Below, one piece after another: positions 1-6,232 of a DNA stretch of 11,416 nucleotides. Each line of letters begins with the position of its first letter. Position 1 is the stretch's first letter. Source of the DNA: Baffinella frigidus (taxonomy: Eukaryota; Cryptophyceae; Cryptomonadales; Baffinellaceae). The position numbers and the translations under genes were made by a program. The DNA is taken from the NCBI GenBank assembly GCA_026770585.1, contig MU646479.1:220975-232390 (forward strand). The letters are read 5' to 3'. The notes below the pieces were generated by a model. The model did no database searches. It was not told where the DNA came from and saw nothing but the letters and a program-made list of their open reading frames with translations.

Positions 1-430
1 CCCTTTTGGGCGTTCCCGCCAAAAAAAATTCATGCTATATTAAGGGTACGGGGGTCCCCGAAATGCTATGTCAGGGTAGATTTTTACCCTAGGATTCGCG
101 GGACCGCGACGGCCGTGCTATCTTAAGCCCTGTGCTATTGCAAGCATATGCTATATGAGCATACATCCACTGTACCGGTACGATATCACGAGGTTGAAGA
201 CAGACACACGTTTCTGGCGCCCCGAAAACGCCCCTCGTGACTCCCTCCTGCTCGTTTTAAACCGAGTCGTTTACATGTACGAGGTACAACATTCCCCTAA
301 TCCGTCATCAAGTCAGCATTTGTCCACCTAAGTGAGCCGAATTAGTACCCTTATGTACCCAATCTCATAAATCTGGCACAAATTAAACTGCCTTCCTTTT
401 CCATGGGAAAGTGTAACATCTCCCCTTGCC
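1..430. other. Non-coding left flank with recurring TGCTAT motif
   Basis: I see no convincing gene here. Five RTGCTAT words lie at 32-38, 63-69, 115-121, 132-138 and 148-154, several followed by AAGGG- or AGGG-like bases, so this may be a decayed short repeat. The palindrome GTACCGGTAC lies at 173-182, and TCACGAGG at 186-193 is inverted as CCTCGTGA at 233-240. The last ~80 bases would be the 5' flank of the gene starting at 452. No clear promoter element can be assigned. Confidence 0.4.
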
Positions 431-451
431 ATGTCACACCCTGTCCACGAT

Positions 452-1087
452 ATGGCCGCCGCGTCAAGCTCCCAACGCTCCTCTGACACTGACCGTCCGC
501 TCAAGGACCTTCCCGTCAGGCTCTGGTTCGACAACCCAGCCTACTGCATCTCCCCCACCGTGTCCCCCGCGGCAAGCTCCGAAGCAAGCTCCGAAACGAA
601 GATGGACTTTCCGTTTCCGGACGACGACCTGCAGCTGACGTGTCGCCTTTGGTCCAGCTCTGCAGCAAGGGAGGACAACGAGCTCTGTGACGTGCTGACG
701 CCTTCGTCCTCGGCCTCGTCCGCTGCAACGCGCGAGGGCTCATCGTGTGATGCGTCTCCGCAGCGCCAGACTGTCGCCCAGCCCTCATCTCGCAAGACAG
801 ACGGCTACGCGGGCGCCCCGCTCCGCTGCCGCTCGCTGCCAGACACCTTCGGACGAAAGCTGCCGCACGGGCAGTCCCTCTTATCCTACGGCCTCGAGAC
901 GGCATCCGAAAGTGCACCGGATCCTGACCGTCCGCTCAAGGGACTTCCAATCAAGTTCTGGTTCGACAACCCAGCCTACTGCATCTCCCCCACCGCCTCC
1001 GCGGCAAGCTCCCCCAGGGATTCTCCGCTTCCGGCCGCCGATGACGTTCCGCGGAGGGGTCGCCCTCCTCGGTCCAGCTCTGAATGA
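452..1087 (+). CDS. Two-unit WFDNPAYCISPT repeat protein, copy 1 (novel family, function unknown)
   Basis: The predicted protein has 211 residues and is rich in Ser, Pro and Asp. I do not recognise the family. It holds two copies of one unit: RPLK at 15-18 with WFDNPAYCISPT at 25-36, and RPLK at 160-163 with WFDNPAYCISPT at 170-181. Between them are a Ser-rich segment with LWSSSAARED (about 66-75) and GQSLLSYGL (140-148). The copy on the other strand at 7626-8312 has the same order. An ATG lies 7 codons upstream at 431, but the ATG at 452 is preferred: it aligns with the paralogue's first Met, and both reach RPLK at residue 15. Differences between units are synonymous or mild (V/I, L/F, R/K) in this frame, which favours it over the overlapping open frames. 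No signal peptide or membrane segment is evident. FDNPAY matches FxNPxY; a trafficking or PTB-binding role is inference only. The C-terminus is cut short by a local frameshift near 1083. Confidence 0.6.
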   Translation: MAAASSSQRSSDTDRPLKDLPVRLWFDNPAYCISPTVSPAASSEASSETKMDFPFPDDDLQLTCRLWSSSAAREDNELCDVLTPSSSASSAATREGSSCDASPQRQTVAQPSSRKTDGYAGAPLRCRSLPDTFGRKLPHGQSLLSYGLETASESAPDPDRPLKGLPIKFWFDNPAYCISPTASAASSPRDSPLPAADDVPRRGRPPRSSSE

Positions 1088-1172
1088 AGCGAGGGAGGCA
1101 AAAAGGCGCTTCGACGTGCTCGCGCCTGCCGTGTCGCCCTCTGCCGCGCGCGAGGGTGCTGCGTCGCTGCAG
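1083..1172 (+). pseudogene. Frameshifted continuation of repeat unit 2 of the 452-1087 gene
   Basis: After SSS at the end of the upstream ORF, homology continues in the +1 frame. It reads NEAREAKRRFDVLAPAVSPS and then AAREG, matching AAREDNELCDVLTPSSSASS and AATREG of unit 1. The DNA after AGCTCT is GAATGAAGCGAGG here and GCAGCAAGG in unit 1, so about four extra bases shift the frame and create the TGA at 1085-1087. From about 1118 the same DNA is also part of the large inverted repeat (inverted copy near 6233-6282). The gene tail was therefore either duplicated with the arm or the duplication boundary lies inside the gene. An assembly or sequencing error could also explain the shift. Confidence 0.5.
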
Positions 1173-1266
1173 GCTCGTAGACTTTTGTATCACGCAACTC
1201 AAGGCGCAAGGGCCACGTTTGAGACATGTAACGAGAGTAATAAATAAATAAAAAAGTGTCGCTGCA
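1170..1266 (-). repeat. Dispersed repeat with internal TAAA microsatellite (copy 1)
   Basis: Related copies lie at 6119-6212 and 6482-6578 in the opposite orientation. All share a GCTGCAGCGACAC end, a short simple-sequence tract, ATTACTCTCG (read in the other orientation), a variable segment, and CTTGAGTTGCGTGAT. The simple tract here is (TAAA)n with two AATAAA words at 1240-1249. They could act as poly(A) signals for the upstream gene, but they belong to the repeat, so that role is doubtful. Confidence 0.6.
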
Positions 1267-1463
1267 GCGCCAGACTGCCGCTGCTGGGGAGCTCAGCCGC
1301 AGATTTCCCCCTACAGGGGTTACTCGCGAATAAGAACACGCACCGCCCCTAGGGTGGTCCTATGCTCCTAGGGATAGCCCTACCGTAGGACCCTAGGACG
1401 GCGCGTGTTCTTATTCGCGAGTGACCCCTGTATCTCTTATTGGTGAGGTGGGAGTGAGAGGCG
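1257..1463 (-). repeat. Dispersed repeat P carrying a 121-bp hairpin insertion (copy 1)
   Basis: Read on the minus strand, this unit starts with CGCCTCTCACTCCCACCTC, runs through AAGAGA, is split by the hairpin element at 1312-1432, and ends with GCGCTGCAGCGACAC. Copies occur at 4905-4970, 5641-5732, 5925-6132 and 6279-6359. Only this copy and 5925-6132 have the hairpin at this site, so the insertion pre-dates the duplication of the two arms. Confidence 0.65.
1312..1432. mobile_element. 121-bp TA-flanked hairpin MITE, subfamily A, copy 1
   Basis: This is a near-perfect foldback beginning TACAGGGGTTACTCGCGAAT and ending with its inverse ATTCGCGAGTGACCCCTGTA. The centre holds CCTACCGTAGG. The same 121-bp length recurs at 5956-6076, 10027-10147, 10200-10320 and 10650-10770. 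TA at both ends and a CAG start with long inverted repeats are typical of Tc1/mariner-class MITEs. The related subfamily B end CAGGGGTACCTCG resembles remembered pogo/Tigger ends (CAGGCATACCTCG). It has no coding capacity, so any transposase must come from elsewhere. Empty sites at 4905-4970 and 6279-6359 support TA target use. Confidence 0.75.
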
Positions 1464-1483
1464 ATGTGACTGTAATACAAAGT

Positions 1484-1573
1484 GTGAGCCTCGGTCGGAC
1501 AGGTGACGAGCCTCGATGGTTGACTAATGAAGGTAAGTTCTCTCTCGCCTCTCTCCCCCCAAGCGGGGTCACA
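1484..1573 (+). repeat. Dispersed 90-bp repeat Q with consensus splice-donor word (copy 1)
   Basis: It begins GTGAGCCTCGGTCGGACAGG and ends CCAAGCGGGGTCACA. Other copies are 4706-4763 (same orientation, about 32 bp deleted inside), 5531-5620 (inverted, full length) and 6834-6951 (inverted, with about 28 extra bases). The word AG|GTAAGT at 1531-1538 is a perfect eukaryotic 5' splice-donor consensus. Both the 1421-1627 stretch and its inverted copy at 5477-5674 stay open in the same frame (68 and 65 codons, differing at few residues). High DNA identity alone can explain that, so I do not call a gene. Confidence 0.65.
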
Positions 1574-1695
1574 CAAAGCAGCGAAGCACGCCTTTCCTCA
1601 GAATCTAGCAAGTCTCTCTACATGTAGCGCACAACGGCCTAGCCTACCTGTGGGTATCTAGGCTCTTAGGAAGCCCGAGTGAAGCGTACGTGGAT

Positions 1696-1802
1696 CTATC
1701 CCTTAAGTGGCGACTAGGCTCATACGCCCTAACGTAGGGCCTCAGGACCTGCCTAGGACCTCGTGGCGGTCAATTTTGACCACCTCGCCACTTAAGGGAT
1801 AG
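1696..1802. mobile_element. 107-bp TA-flanked hairpin MITE, copy 1
   Basis: The ends are CTATCCCTTAAGTGGCGA and its inverse TCGCCACTTAAGGGATAG. An inner stem GGTCAATTTTGACC lies at 1768-1781 and a CCTAACGTAGG-like core sits in the left half. The right arm of the inverted duplication has the uninterrupted sequence at the corresponding place (5405-5430: on the minus strand GAATCTGCAGAGGCCTCATA, versus GGATC-element-GAGGTCTCATA here). This shows a clean insertion. The flanking bases are TA on both sides. A second copy with the same length is at 5226-5332. Confidence 0.7.
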
Positions 1803-1876
1803 AGGTCTCATAACTTGGTATCTGTAGGTATTTTGAGAGCCTAGATACCCACACTACCGCCAGATACACTTGTATG

Positions 1877-1878
1877 TA
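1877..1878. other. Empty site matching the 5226-5332 MITE insertion
   Basis: CAGATACACTTGTATG-TA-TGCTTTCTCGGAGATGGGG here corresponds to minus-strand CAGATACAGTTGCGTG-[107-bp element]-CTCTCCCGGAGGTGGGG in the right arm. The left arm thus keeps the pre-insertion state with a TA dinucleotide. The exact TA is ambiguous, because TATGTATG contains two. Confidence 0.5.
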
Positions 1879-1879
1879 T

Positions 1880-2050
1880 GCTTTCTCGGAGATGGGGCAT
1901 TTAGGATCCACTTCAAGTATTGTATTAGACATCCATGAGATCTCACCGTCCTGGATGTTACAGAGCTGTAACTAGTTGGGTGGACAGAGAAAAGCGAGAT
2001 CCTGCAGCCATGTTACTCCATCTTGCAGTCAGGTGATACATGCATGCAGG
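1880..2050. other. Non-coding junction between left arm and telomeric tract
   Basis: I see no gene. The arm similarity fades within the first ~30 bases. A near-perfect palindrome, GTTACAG-AG-CTGTAAC, lies at 1957-1972. The telomeric tract begins right after CATGCAGGA. Confidence 0.5.
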
Positions 2051-2363
2051 ATTTGGGGTTTAGGGTTGAGGGTTGAGGGTTGAGGGTTTAGGGTTGAGGG
2101 TTAGGAATTTGGGGTTTAGGGTTGAGGGGTTTGGGGTTCAGGGTTCAGGGTTGAAGTTTTGGTGTTTAGGTTCAGGGTTTAGGGTTTAGGGGTTTGGGTT
2201 TCAGGGTTTAGGCTTTAGGGTTTCGGGCGTAGGGTTTAGGGCTTAGGGTCATGGTTTGGGGTTTAGGGGTTATGGTATGGCTTGGGGTTGAGGGTTGAGG
2301 GTTTAGGGTTTAAGGTTTAGGGTTCAGGGTTGAGAGTTGAGGGTTGAGGGTTTGGGGCGTAGG

Positions 2364-2420
2364 GTTTAGGGTTTAGGGTTTAGGGTTTAGGGTTTAGGGT
2401 TTAGGGTTTAGGGTTTAGGG
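2364..2420 (+). repeat. Near-perfect TTTAGGG run
   Basis: About eight uninterrupted TTTAGGG units stand out inside otherwise degenerate telomeric sequence. Similar runs occur near 2496-2553 and 4519-4582. Such homogeneous blocks suggest recent local expansion or telomerase-made DNA inserted into an older, mutated tract. Confidence 0.85.
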
Positions 2421-2933
2421 TTTGGGGTTTAGGGTTCAGGGTTTAGGGTTCAGGGTTCAGGATCCAGTGTTTATGATTTAGGGTTTATGATTTAGGGCAT
2501 AGGGTTTAGGGTTTAGGGTTTAGGGTTTAGGGTTTAGGGTTTAGGGTTTAGGGTTCAGGGTTTAGAGTTTGGGGTCCAGGGTTCAGGGTTTATGGTTCAC
2601 GGTTTAGAGTTTATGTTACAGGGTTTAGGGTTTACTGGTTGAGAGTTTAGGGTTTATTGTTTACTGTTGACTTTTGACTGTTTAGAATTTAGGGTGCAGG
2701 GTTGAGGGTTTTAGGGTTTAGAGTTAAAGGTTTTGGTTTTAGGGTTTAGGGTTCAGGGTTTGGATTTAGGGTTTAAGTTTTAAGGTGTAGGATTTAGGGT
2801 TTTGGGTTGAGGAATTCGGGTATGGGATGTAGGGTGTAGGGTGTAGGTTATAGGGTATATGGTATATGGTTTTGGTGTTTAGGGAGCAGGGTTTCGTGTT
2901 TAGGGTTCAGGGTTTAGGATCCAGGGTTTAGGG

Positions 2934-3077
2934 TGGCCAGCCGGTCAAATTTGACGTGCGGCTCCGTCCCTCCCTCAGTGAAGCCTAACTCCCACACGAT
3001 GTCTCCGTGTGTCTCTAGCGCCCGAGCGGAGCCCTTCCGCCAGAATAGGTGGACACTGGATCTTATCCGCATTTGAG
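2934..3077 (+). repeat. Non-telomeric island 1 with a fragment of dispersed repeat R
   Basis: This unique-looking insert of about 145 bp starts with CCAGCCGGTCAAATTTGACG, including the palindrome GTCAAATTTGAC at 2944-2955. It ends with a copy of repeat R (3041-3072: CAGAATAGGTGGACACTGGA, then TCTTATCCGCAT). The same R core is found at 3856-3886, 5790-5820, 6601-6640 (inverted) and 10963-10992. No gene is visible. Confidence 0.6.
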
Positions 3078-3818
3078 TTTGGGGGTTTAGGGCTGAGGGT
3101 TGAGGGTTGAGGGTTGAGGGGTTTAGTCTTTAGGGTTGATGGGGTGAGGTTGTAGGGTTTAAGGTTTAGGGTTTTGGGTCTGGGGTTTAAGGTCTAGAGT
3201 TTAGGGTTTAAGGTTGAGGGCTTAGGGCTTAGGGTTTATGATTCAGGGCTTAGGGTTTAAGGTTTAGGGTTGAGGATTTAGGGTTCAGGGTTTATGGTTT
3301 AAGGTTCAGGGTTCAGGGTTTATGGTTTAGGGTTCAGGGTTTATGTTGTAGGGTTTAAGATTTGGGGTTGAGAGTTCGGGTTTACTGTTTACTGTTTACT
3401 GTTGCAAGGTTTAGGGTTTAGGGTTTAGGGTTTAGGGTTTAGAGTCAAGAGTTTAGGGGTTTGGTTTCAGGGTTCAGTGTTCAGGGTTGATGGTTTAATT
3501 TTGGTATTTCGGGTTGAGGTTTTAGGGTTTGGTGTTTAGGGTTCAGGTTTTAGGGATTTGGGTATGGGGTTTAGTGTGTACGGTGTAGGGTATAAGGTGT
3601 ATGGTTTTGGTATTGAGGGTGCAAAGTTTAAGGTTTAGGGTTTAGGGTTTAGGATTCAAGGTTTGGGGTTTAGGGTTTAGAGTTTAGGGTTGAGGGTTTA
3701 CGTTTCAGGTTTTAGGGTTTAGGGTTTAGGGTTTAGGGTTTAGGGTTTAGGGTTTTGGTGTTTAGGGTTCAGGGTTCAAGGTTAAGGGCTTAGGATGTAG
3801 GGTTTAGGGTTCAGGGGT

Positions 3819-3893
3819 TCAGGTCCTTCAGGCCCTTCAGGTTATTTCAACCTTACCATAGGCGGACATTAGAACTTATTTGCATTAGATGTT
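3819..3893 (+). repeat. Non-telomeric island 2: copy of dispersed repeat R inside the telomeric tract
   Basis: The stretch CAGGTCCTTCAGGCCC, TTCAGGTTATTTCAACC, then CATAGGCGGACATTAGAACT aligns with the R copies at 5758-5847 and 10931-11019. It seems to have been inserted into, or surrounded by, telomeric DNA. Confidence 0.65.
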
Positions 3894-4518
3894 TGTGCTT
3901 TAGGATGCAGGGTTTAGGGTGCAGGGTTTACTGTTGAGTGTTGAGGGTTAAGTGTTCTGGTTTAGGGTTTGGGTTTAGGGTTTAGAGTTTATGGTTTGGG
4001 GTTTAGGGTTGAGGGTTTAGGGTTTAGGGTTTAGGGTTTAGGGTTTAGGGTTTGGGGTTTAGGTTTCAAGGTTCAGGGTTTAGGGATCAGGGTTTAGGGT
4101 TTATTCAGGTTTCAGATTTAGGGTTTAGGGTTCATGGTTTGGAGTTGCGAGGGTTCATGGTTTAGGGTTCATGGTTTGGAGTTGCGATTTGAGGGTTTAG
4201 GGTTACGGTCAACGGGTTAGAGTTCATAGTTTAATGTTTATGGTAGAGGGTTTAGGGTTTATGGTGTTTAGTGTCATGGTTTAGGGTTTCCTGTTTAGGC
4301 TTTAAGGTTTCAAGTTTAGGGTTTATGGTACATCTGTTGGAGTTCAGGGTTTAGAGGGTTTACTGCTGACTGTTTCCTGTTTAGGCTTTAGGGTTTTGGA
4401 TTTAGGGTTTTGGGTTCAGGGTTCAGGGTATAGGGTTCATCGTTTAGGGTCATGGTTTCGGGTTTCGGGCTTCGGGTTTTGGGCTTAGGGCTTAGGGTTT
4501 AAAGTTTAGGGTTTAAGG

Positions 4519-4582
4519 TTTAGGGTTTAGGGTTTAGGGTTTAGGGTTTAGGGTTTAGGGTTTAGGGTTTAGGGTTTAGGGT
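4519..4582 (+). repeat. Longest near-perfect TTTAGGG run
   Basis: About nine consecutive TTTAGGG units, followed directly by four TTGAGGG units (about 4582-4607). The stepwise change of one homogeneous variant into another suggests unequal exchange or slippage rather than random point mutation. Confidence 0.8.
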
Positions 4583-4705
4583 TGAGGGTTGAGGGTTGAG
4601 GGTTGAGGGTTCAGGGTTTAGGGTTCAGGGTTTGGAGTTTAGGGTTCCAATACTTCTAGTGGACGTGACTGTGGTCAAGTCACTCCGGCTGTCCTACACG
4701 GGGAT

Positions 4706-4763
4706 GTGAGCCTCGGTCGGACAGGTGACGAGCGCGGCCTCTCTCCTCCCAAGCGGGGTCACA
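4706..4763 (+). repeat. Dispersed repeat Q, internally deleted copy
   Basis: It begins GTGAGCCTCGGTCGGACAGG and ends AAGCGGGGTCACA like the full copy at 1484-1573, but lacks about 32 bp from the middle, including the AGGTAAGT word. It has the left-arm orientation, although it lies on the right side of the telomeric tract. Confidence 0.65.
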
Positions 4764-4810
4764 GGGGATGTGTCCCCAGACACTCAACAGGTTGACGGGA
4801 GCAGTTAGAA

Positions 4811-4882
4811 AAGCTTTGGTGCTTTGGTGTTTTGTGCTTTAGTGCTTTGCTTTGTGCTTTGGTGCTTTGCGTTGGTGCTTTG
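4811..4882 (+). repeat. Degenerate GCTTTGG/GCTTTGT tandem repeat
   Basis: About nine imperfect units of GCTTTGGT, GCTTTGT and TTTTGT follow each other. Unit length varies from 6 to 10 bases. It is low-complexity DNA without coding signal. Confidence 0.7.
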
Positions 4883-4904
4883 TACACTCCCATAAGTCAC
4901 GTCA

Positions 4905-4970
4905 CCTCTCACTCCCACCTCGCATTTGAAGAGATAGGAGACACTCTGCGCCTGATCTCCCCGGCAGAAC
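4905..4970 (+). repeat. Dispersed repeat P fragment with an empty TA target site
   Basis: CCTCTCACTCCCACCTCGC is followed by GAAGAGA-TA-GGAGACACTCTGCG. At the matching position, the copies at 1257-1463 and 5925-6132 carry a 121-bp hairpin between the two TA dinucleotides. Here a single intact TA lies at 4935-4936, as expected of an unoccupied or pre-insertion site. Confidence 0.6.
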
Positions 4971-4991
4971 CCATTCAGCGCGAAGGTGTGT

Positions 4992-5191
4992 CGTGTACAT
5001 GTTCATAGGCTAACGGCCTGAATACGGGGTAGTTAGGCATACGGCATTGCCTAGGACCTCCTACCGTAGGCCGAAGGATCCTAGGACCAAAAAGTCGCGG
5101 CCTACGGTAGGAGGTCCTAGGTAATGCCGTAGGCCTAACTACCCCATTTTCAGGCCGTTGCCCTATTAATGTCGGAACCTTTCGTACACGG
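4992..5191. mobile_element. Long palindrome (arms about 61 bp), probable foldback element
   Basis: Core arms are 5012-5072 (AACGGCCTGAATACGGGG ... CTACCGTAGGCC) and 5099-5159 (GGCCTACGGTAGGAGG ... CAGGCCGTT), separated by about 26 bases. Weaker pairing continues outwards to the CGTGTAC words near 4993 and 5185. It shares the CCTAC-N-GTAGG and CCTAGGACC words with the MITE cores but has different ends. No target-site duplication is clear. An ORF across it on the minus strand only reflects the palindrome. Confidence 0.6.
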
Positions 5192-5225
5192 GACATTCCC
5201 GCCCTCGTTCCCCACCTCCGGGAGA

Positions 5226-5332
5226 GTATCCCTTAAGTGCCCAGTAGGCTCATACGCCCTACCGTAGGGCCCCAGGACCTGCCTAGGACCTCTTGGCAGT
5301 CAACTTTGACTGCCTGGCCACTTAAGGGATAC
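5226..5332. mobile_element. 107-bp TA-flanked hairpin MITE, copy 2
   Basis: The ends are GTATCCCTTAAGTGCCCAG and CTGGCCACTTAAGGGATAC, with the inner stem AGTCAACTTTGACT at 5298-5311 and the core CCTACCGTAGG near 5258. It has the same length and internal order as 1696-1802 and lies in the same plus-strand orientation, although the surrounding arms are inverted. This confirms a separate insertion. The empty counterpart is at about 1877. Confidence 0.7.
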
Positions 5333-5530
5333 ACGCAACTGTATCTGGCGGTAGTGTGGGTATCTAGGCTCTAACGGCACCTGAGGATGCAAGGTTATGA
5401 GGCCTCTGCAGATTCACGTACGCTTCACTTAGGCTTCCTAAGAGCCGAGGTACACACAGGTAGGCCGGCTTGCGCGCTACATGTAGAGAGACTTGCTAGA
5501 TTCTGAGGAAAGGCGGGCTTTGCTGCTTTG

Positions 5531-5620
5531 TGTGACCCCGCTTGGGGGGAGAGAGGCGAGAGAGAACTTACCTTCATTAGTCAACCATCGAGGCTCGTCA
5601 CCTGTCCGACCGAGGCTCAC
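5531..5620 (-). repeat. Dispersed repeat Q, full-length inverted copy
   Basis: Ninety bases from TGTGACCCCGCTTGG to CGAGGCTCAC, in reverse complement to 1484-1573 and nearly identical. The splice-donor-like word lies on the minus strand (ACTTACCT on plus at 5567-5574). Confidence 0.65.
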
Positions 5621-5640
5621 ACTTTGTATTACACTCACAT

Positions 5641-5732
5641 CGCCTCTCACTCCCACCTCGCCATTAAGAGACAATCTGCGTTGATCGTGCGTCTGAGCTC
5701 CCCCTTAGCGGCAGTTTGGCGCTGCAGCGACG
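5641..5732 (+). repeat. Dispersed repeat P without the internal hairpin
   Basis: CGCCTCTCACTCCCACCTCG, ATTAAGAGA, ATCTGCG and GCGCTGCAGCGACG appear in order, with no hairpin between AAGAGA and ATCTGCG. The junction reads AAGAGACAATCTGCG and has lost the TA, so it is a weaker empty site than 4905-4970. The next hairpin fragment starts at 5734. Confidence 0.55.
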
Positions 5733-5733
5733 C

Positions 5734-5914
5734 ACAGGGGTACCTCGCTCAGGAGATCCTTTAGGTCCTTTAGGTTCTCTGAGCTCCCAACATAGGCGTA
5801 CACCGGAGCTGGTTCTGCAGAGAAGCCATGCTTCCTTTCGGATCACATTACATTAGAAACAGCCCCCCCCTAGGACCCTACAGTAGGCCCATGCCTAGGG
5901 CCCTATGATGACCT
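5734..5914. mobile_element. Pogo-like hairpin MITE (subfamily B), split by repeat R and lacking its right end
   Basis: The left end ACAGGGGTACCTCGCTCA lies at 5734-5751 and the element resumes at about 5855 with GAAACAG, the C-run, and CCTAGGACCCTACAGTAGGC. About 100 bases containing repeat R (5758-5847) sit between the two parts. The right inverted repeat is missing; the sequence passes at about 5915 into the next repeat P. This is a nested insertion or a recombination mosaic. Confidence 0.55.
5758..5847 (+). repeat. Dispersed repeat R, about 90 bp
   Basis: It runs from CCTTTAGGTCCTTTAGGTTC through CCCAACATAGGCG to GCCATGCTTCCTTTCG and ATCACA. The copy at 10931-11019 is almost collinear. 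Partial copies lie at 3041-3072, 3819-3893 and (inverted) 6592-6660. I cannot assign it to a known family, and no A/B-box promoter is clear. Confidence 0.65.
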
Positions 5915-5924
5915 ACACTCATAT

Positions 5925-6132
5925 CGCCTCTCACTCCCACCTCACCATTAAGAGATACAGGGGTTACTCACGAATAAGAACACGCACCGTTCTAGGGTCC
6001 TACGGTAGGGCTATCCCTAGGAGCATAGGACCAACCTAGGGGCGGTGCGTGTTCTTATTCGCGAGTAACCCCTGTAGGGGGAAATCTGCGGCTGAGCTCC
6101 CCAGCAGCGGCAGTCTGGCGCTGCAGCGACAC
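5925..6132 (+). repeat. Dispersed repeat P carrying the 121-bp hairpin (right-arm counterpart)
   Basis: It has CGCCTCTCACTCCCACCTCA and ATTAAGAGA, then the hairpin 5956-6076, then GGGGGAAATCTGCGG to GCGCTGCAGCGACAC. It is the inverted counterpart of 1257-1463, with the hairpin at the same position. Confidence 0.65.
5956..6076. mobile_element. 121-bp TA-flanked hairpin MITE, subfamily A, copy 2
   Basis: TACAGGGGTTACTCACGAAT pairs with ATTCGCGAGTAACCCCTGTA. The central part holds CCTACGGTAGG. It is the orthologous partner of 1312-1432 within the inverted duplication. One arm differs from its partner by a single change (CTCACG against CGCGAG), so the two arms are not perfectly matched. Confidence 0.75.
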
Positions 6133-6212
6133 TTTTTATTTATTTGTTTATTTATTACTCTCGTTACATGCCCTAAACGTGGCCCTTGCGCCTTGAGTTG
6201 CGTGATACAAAA
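6119..6212 (+). repeat. Dispersed microsatellite-bearing repeat (copy 2)
   Basis: GCGCTGCAGCGACAC, a (TTTA)n tract with one TTTG, ATTACTCTCG, GGCCCTTGCGCCTTGAGTTG and CGTGAT. The tract is about 8 bp longer than in the left-arm partner (1170-1266). Confidence 0.6.
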
Positions 6213-6232
6213 GTCTACGAGCCTGCAGCGAC

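Larger units (their letters stand above)
1118..1910 (+). repeat. Left arm of a large inverted duplication
   Basis: This segment recurs in reverse complement at about 5195-6282. Matching landmarks in order are the gene-tail fragment, the TAAA microsatellite, the 121-bp hairpin at 1312-1432, the 90-bp block with AGGTAAGT, the segment CTCTACATGTAG, and GAGCCTAGATACCCACACTA (1835-1854). Similarity is high by eye but interrupted by independent insertions. The left arm has a 107-bp hairpin at 1696-1802 that the right arm lacks at the matching site. The right arm has extra tandem copies and its own 107-bp hairpin. Boundaries are approximate. Confidence 0.75.
2051..4647 (+). repeat. Interstitial telomeric repeat tract (TTTAGGG and variants)
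   Basis: About 2.6 kb of TTTAGGG mixed with TTGAGGG, TTCAGGG, TTTGGGG, TTTATGG and other variants, G-rich on the plus strand throughout. Perfect TTTAGGG runs of about 8-9 units lie near 2364-2420, 2496-2553 and 4519-4582. TTGAGGG clusters lie near 2069-2089, 3099-3120 and 4582-4607. Two non-telomeric islands interrupt it (2934-3077 and 3819-3893). The plus-strand orientation matches a chromosome end lying to the right. The G-runs could form G-quadruplexes. No coding capacity is seen. Confidence 0.95.

Noticed and set aside
525-538. GGTTCGACAACCCA resembles a Pol III B box (tRNA/SINE promoter)
   Set aside because: It encodes the invariant WFDNP part of the protein repeat and recurs only there. 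No A box or tRNA fold is found around it.
747-1247. Plus-strand ORF of 166 codons overlapping the first gene
   Set aside because: Its first two thirds are the shadow frame of 452-1087. Only the part after about 1083 has family similarity, explained by a frameshift.
1238-1256. AATAAA words as the poly(A) signal of the first gene
   Set aside because: They belong to a TAAA microsatellite within a dispersed repeat also found far from a gene end. A fortuitous role cannot be shown.
1421-1627. Small ORF conserved at 5477-5674
   Set aside because: The two copies are part of a recent inverted duplication, so conservation of an open frame is expected. The opposite strand is open as well.
2051-4647. 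Head-to-head telomere fusion as the cause of the inverted arms
   Set aside because: The repeat stays TTTAGGG on the plus strand throughout. A fusion would show a switch to CCCTAAA.
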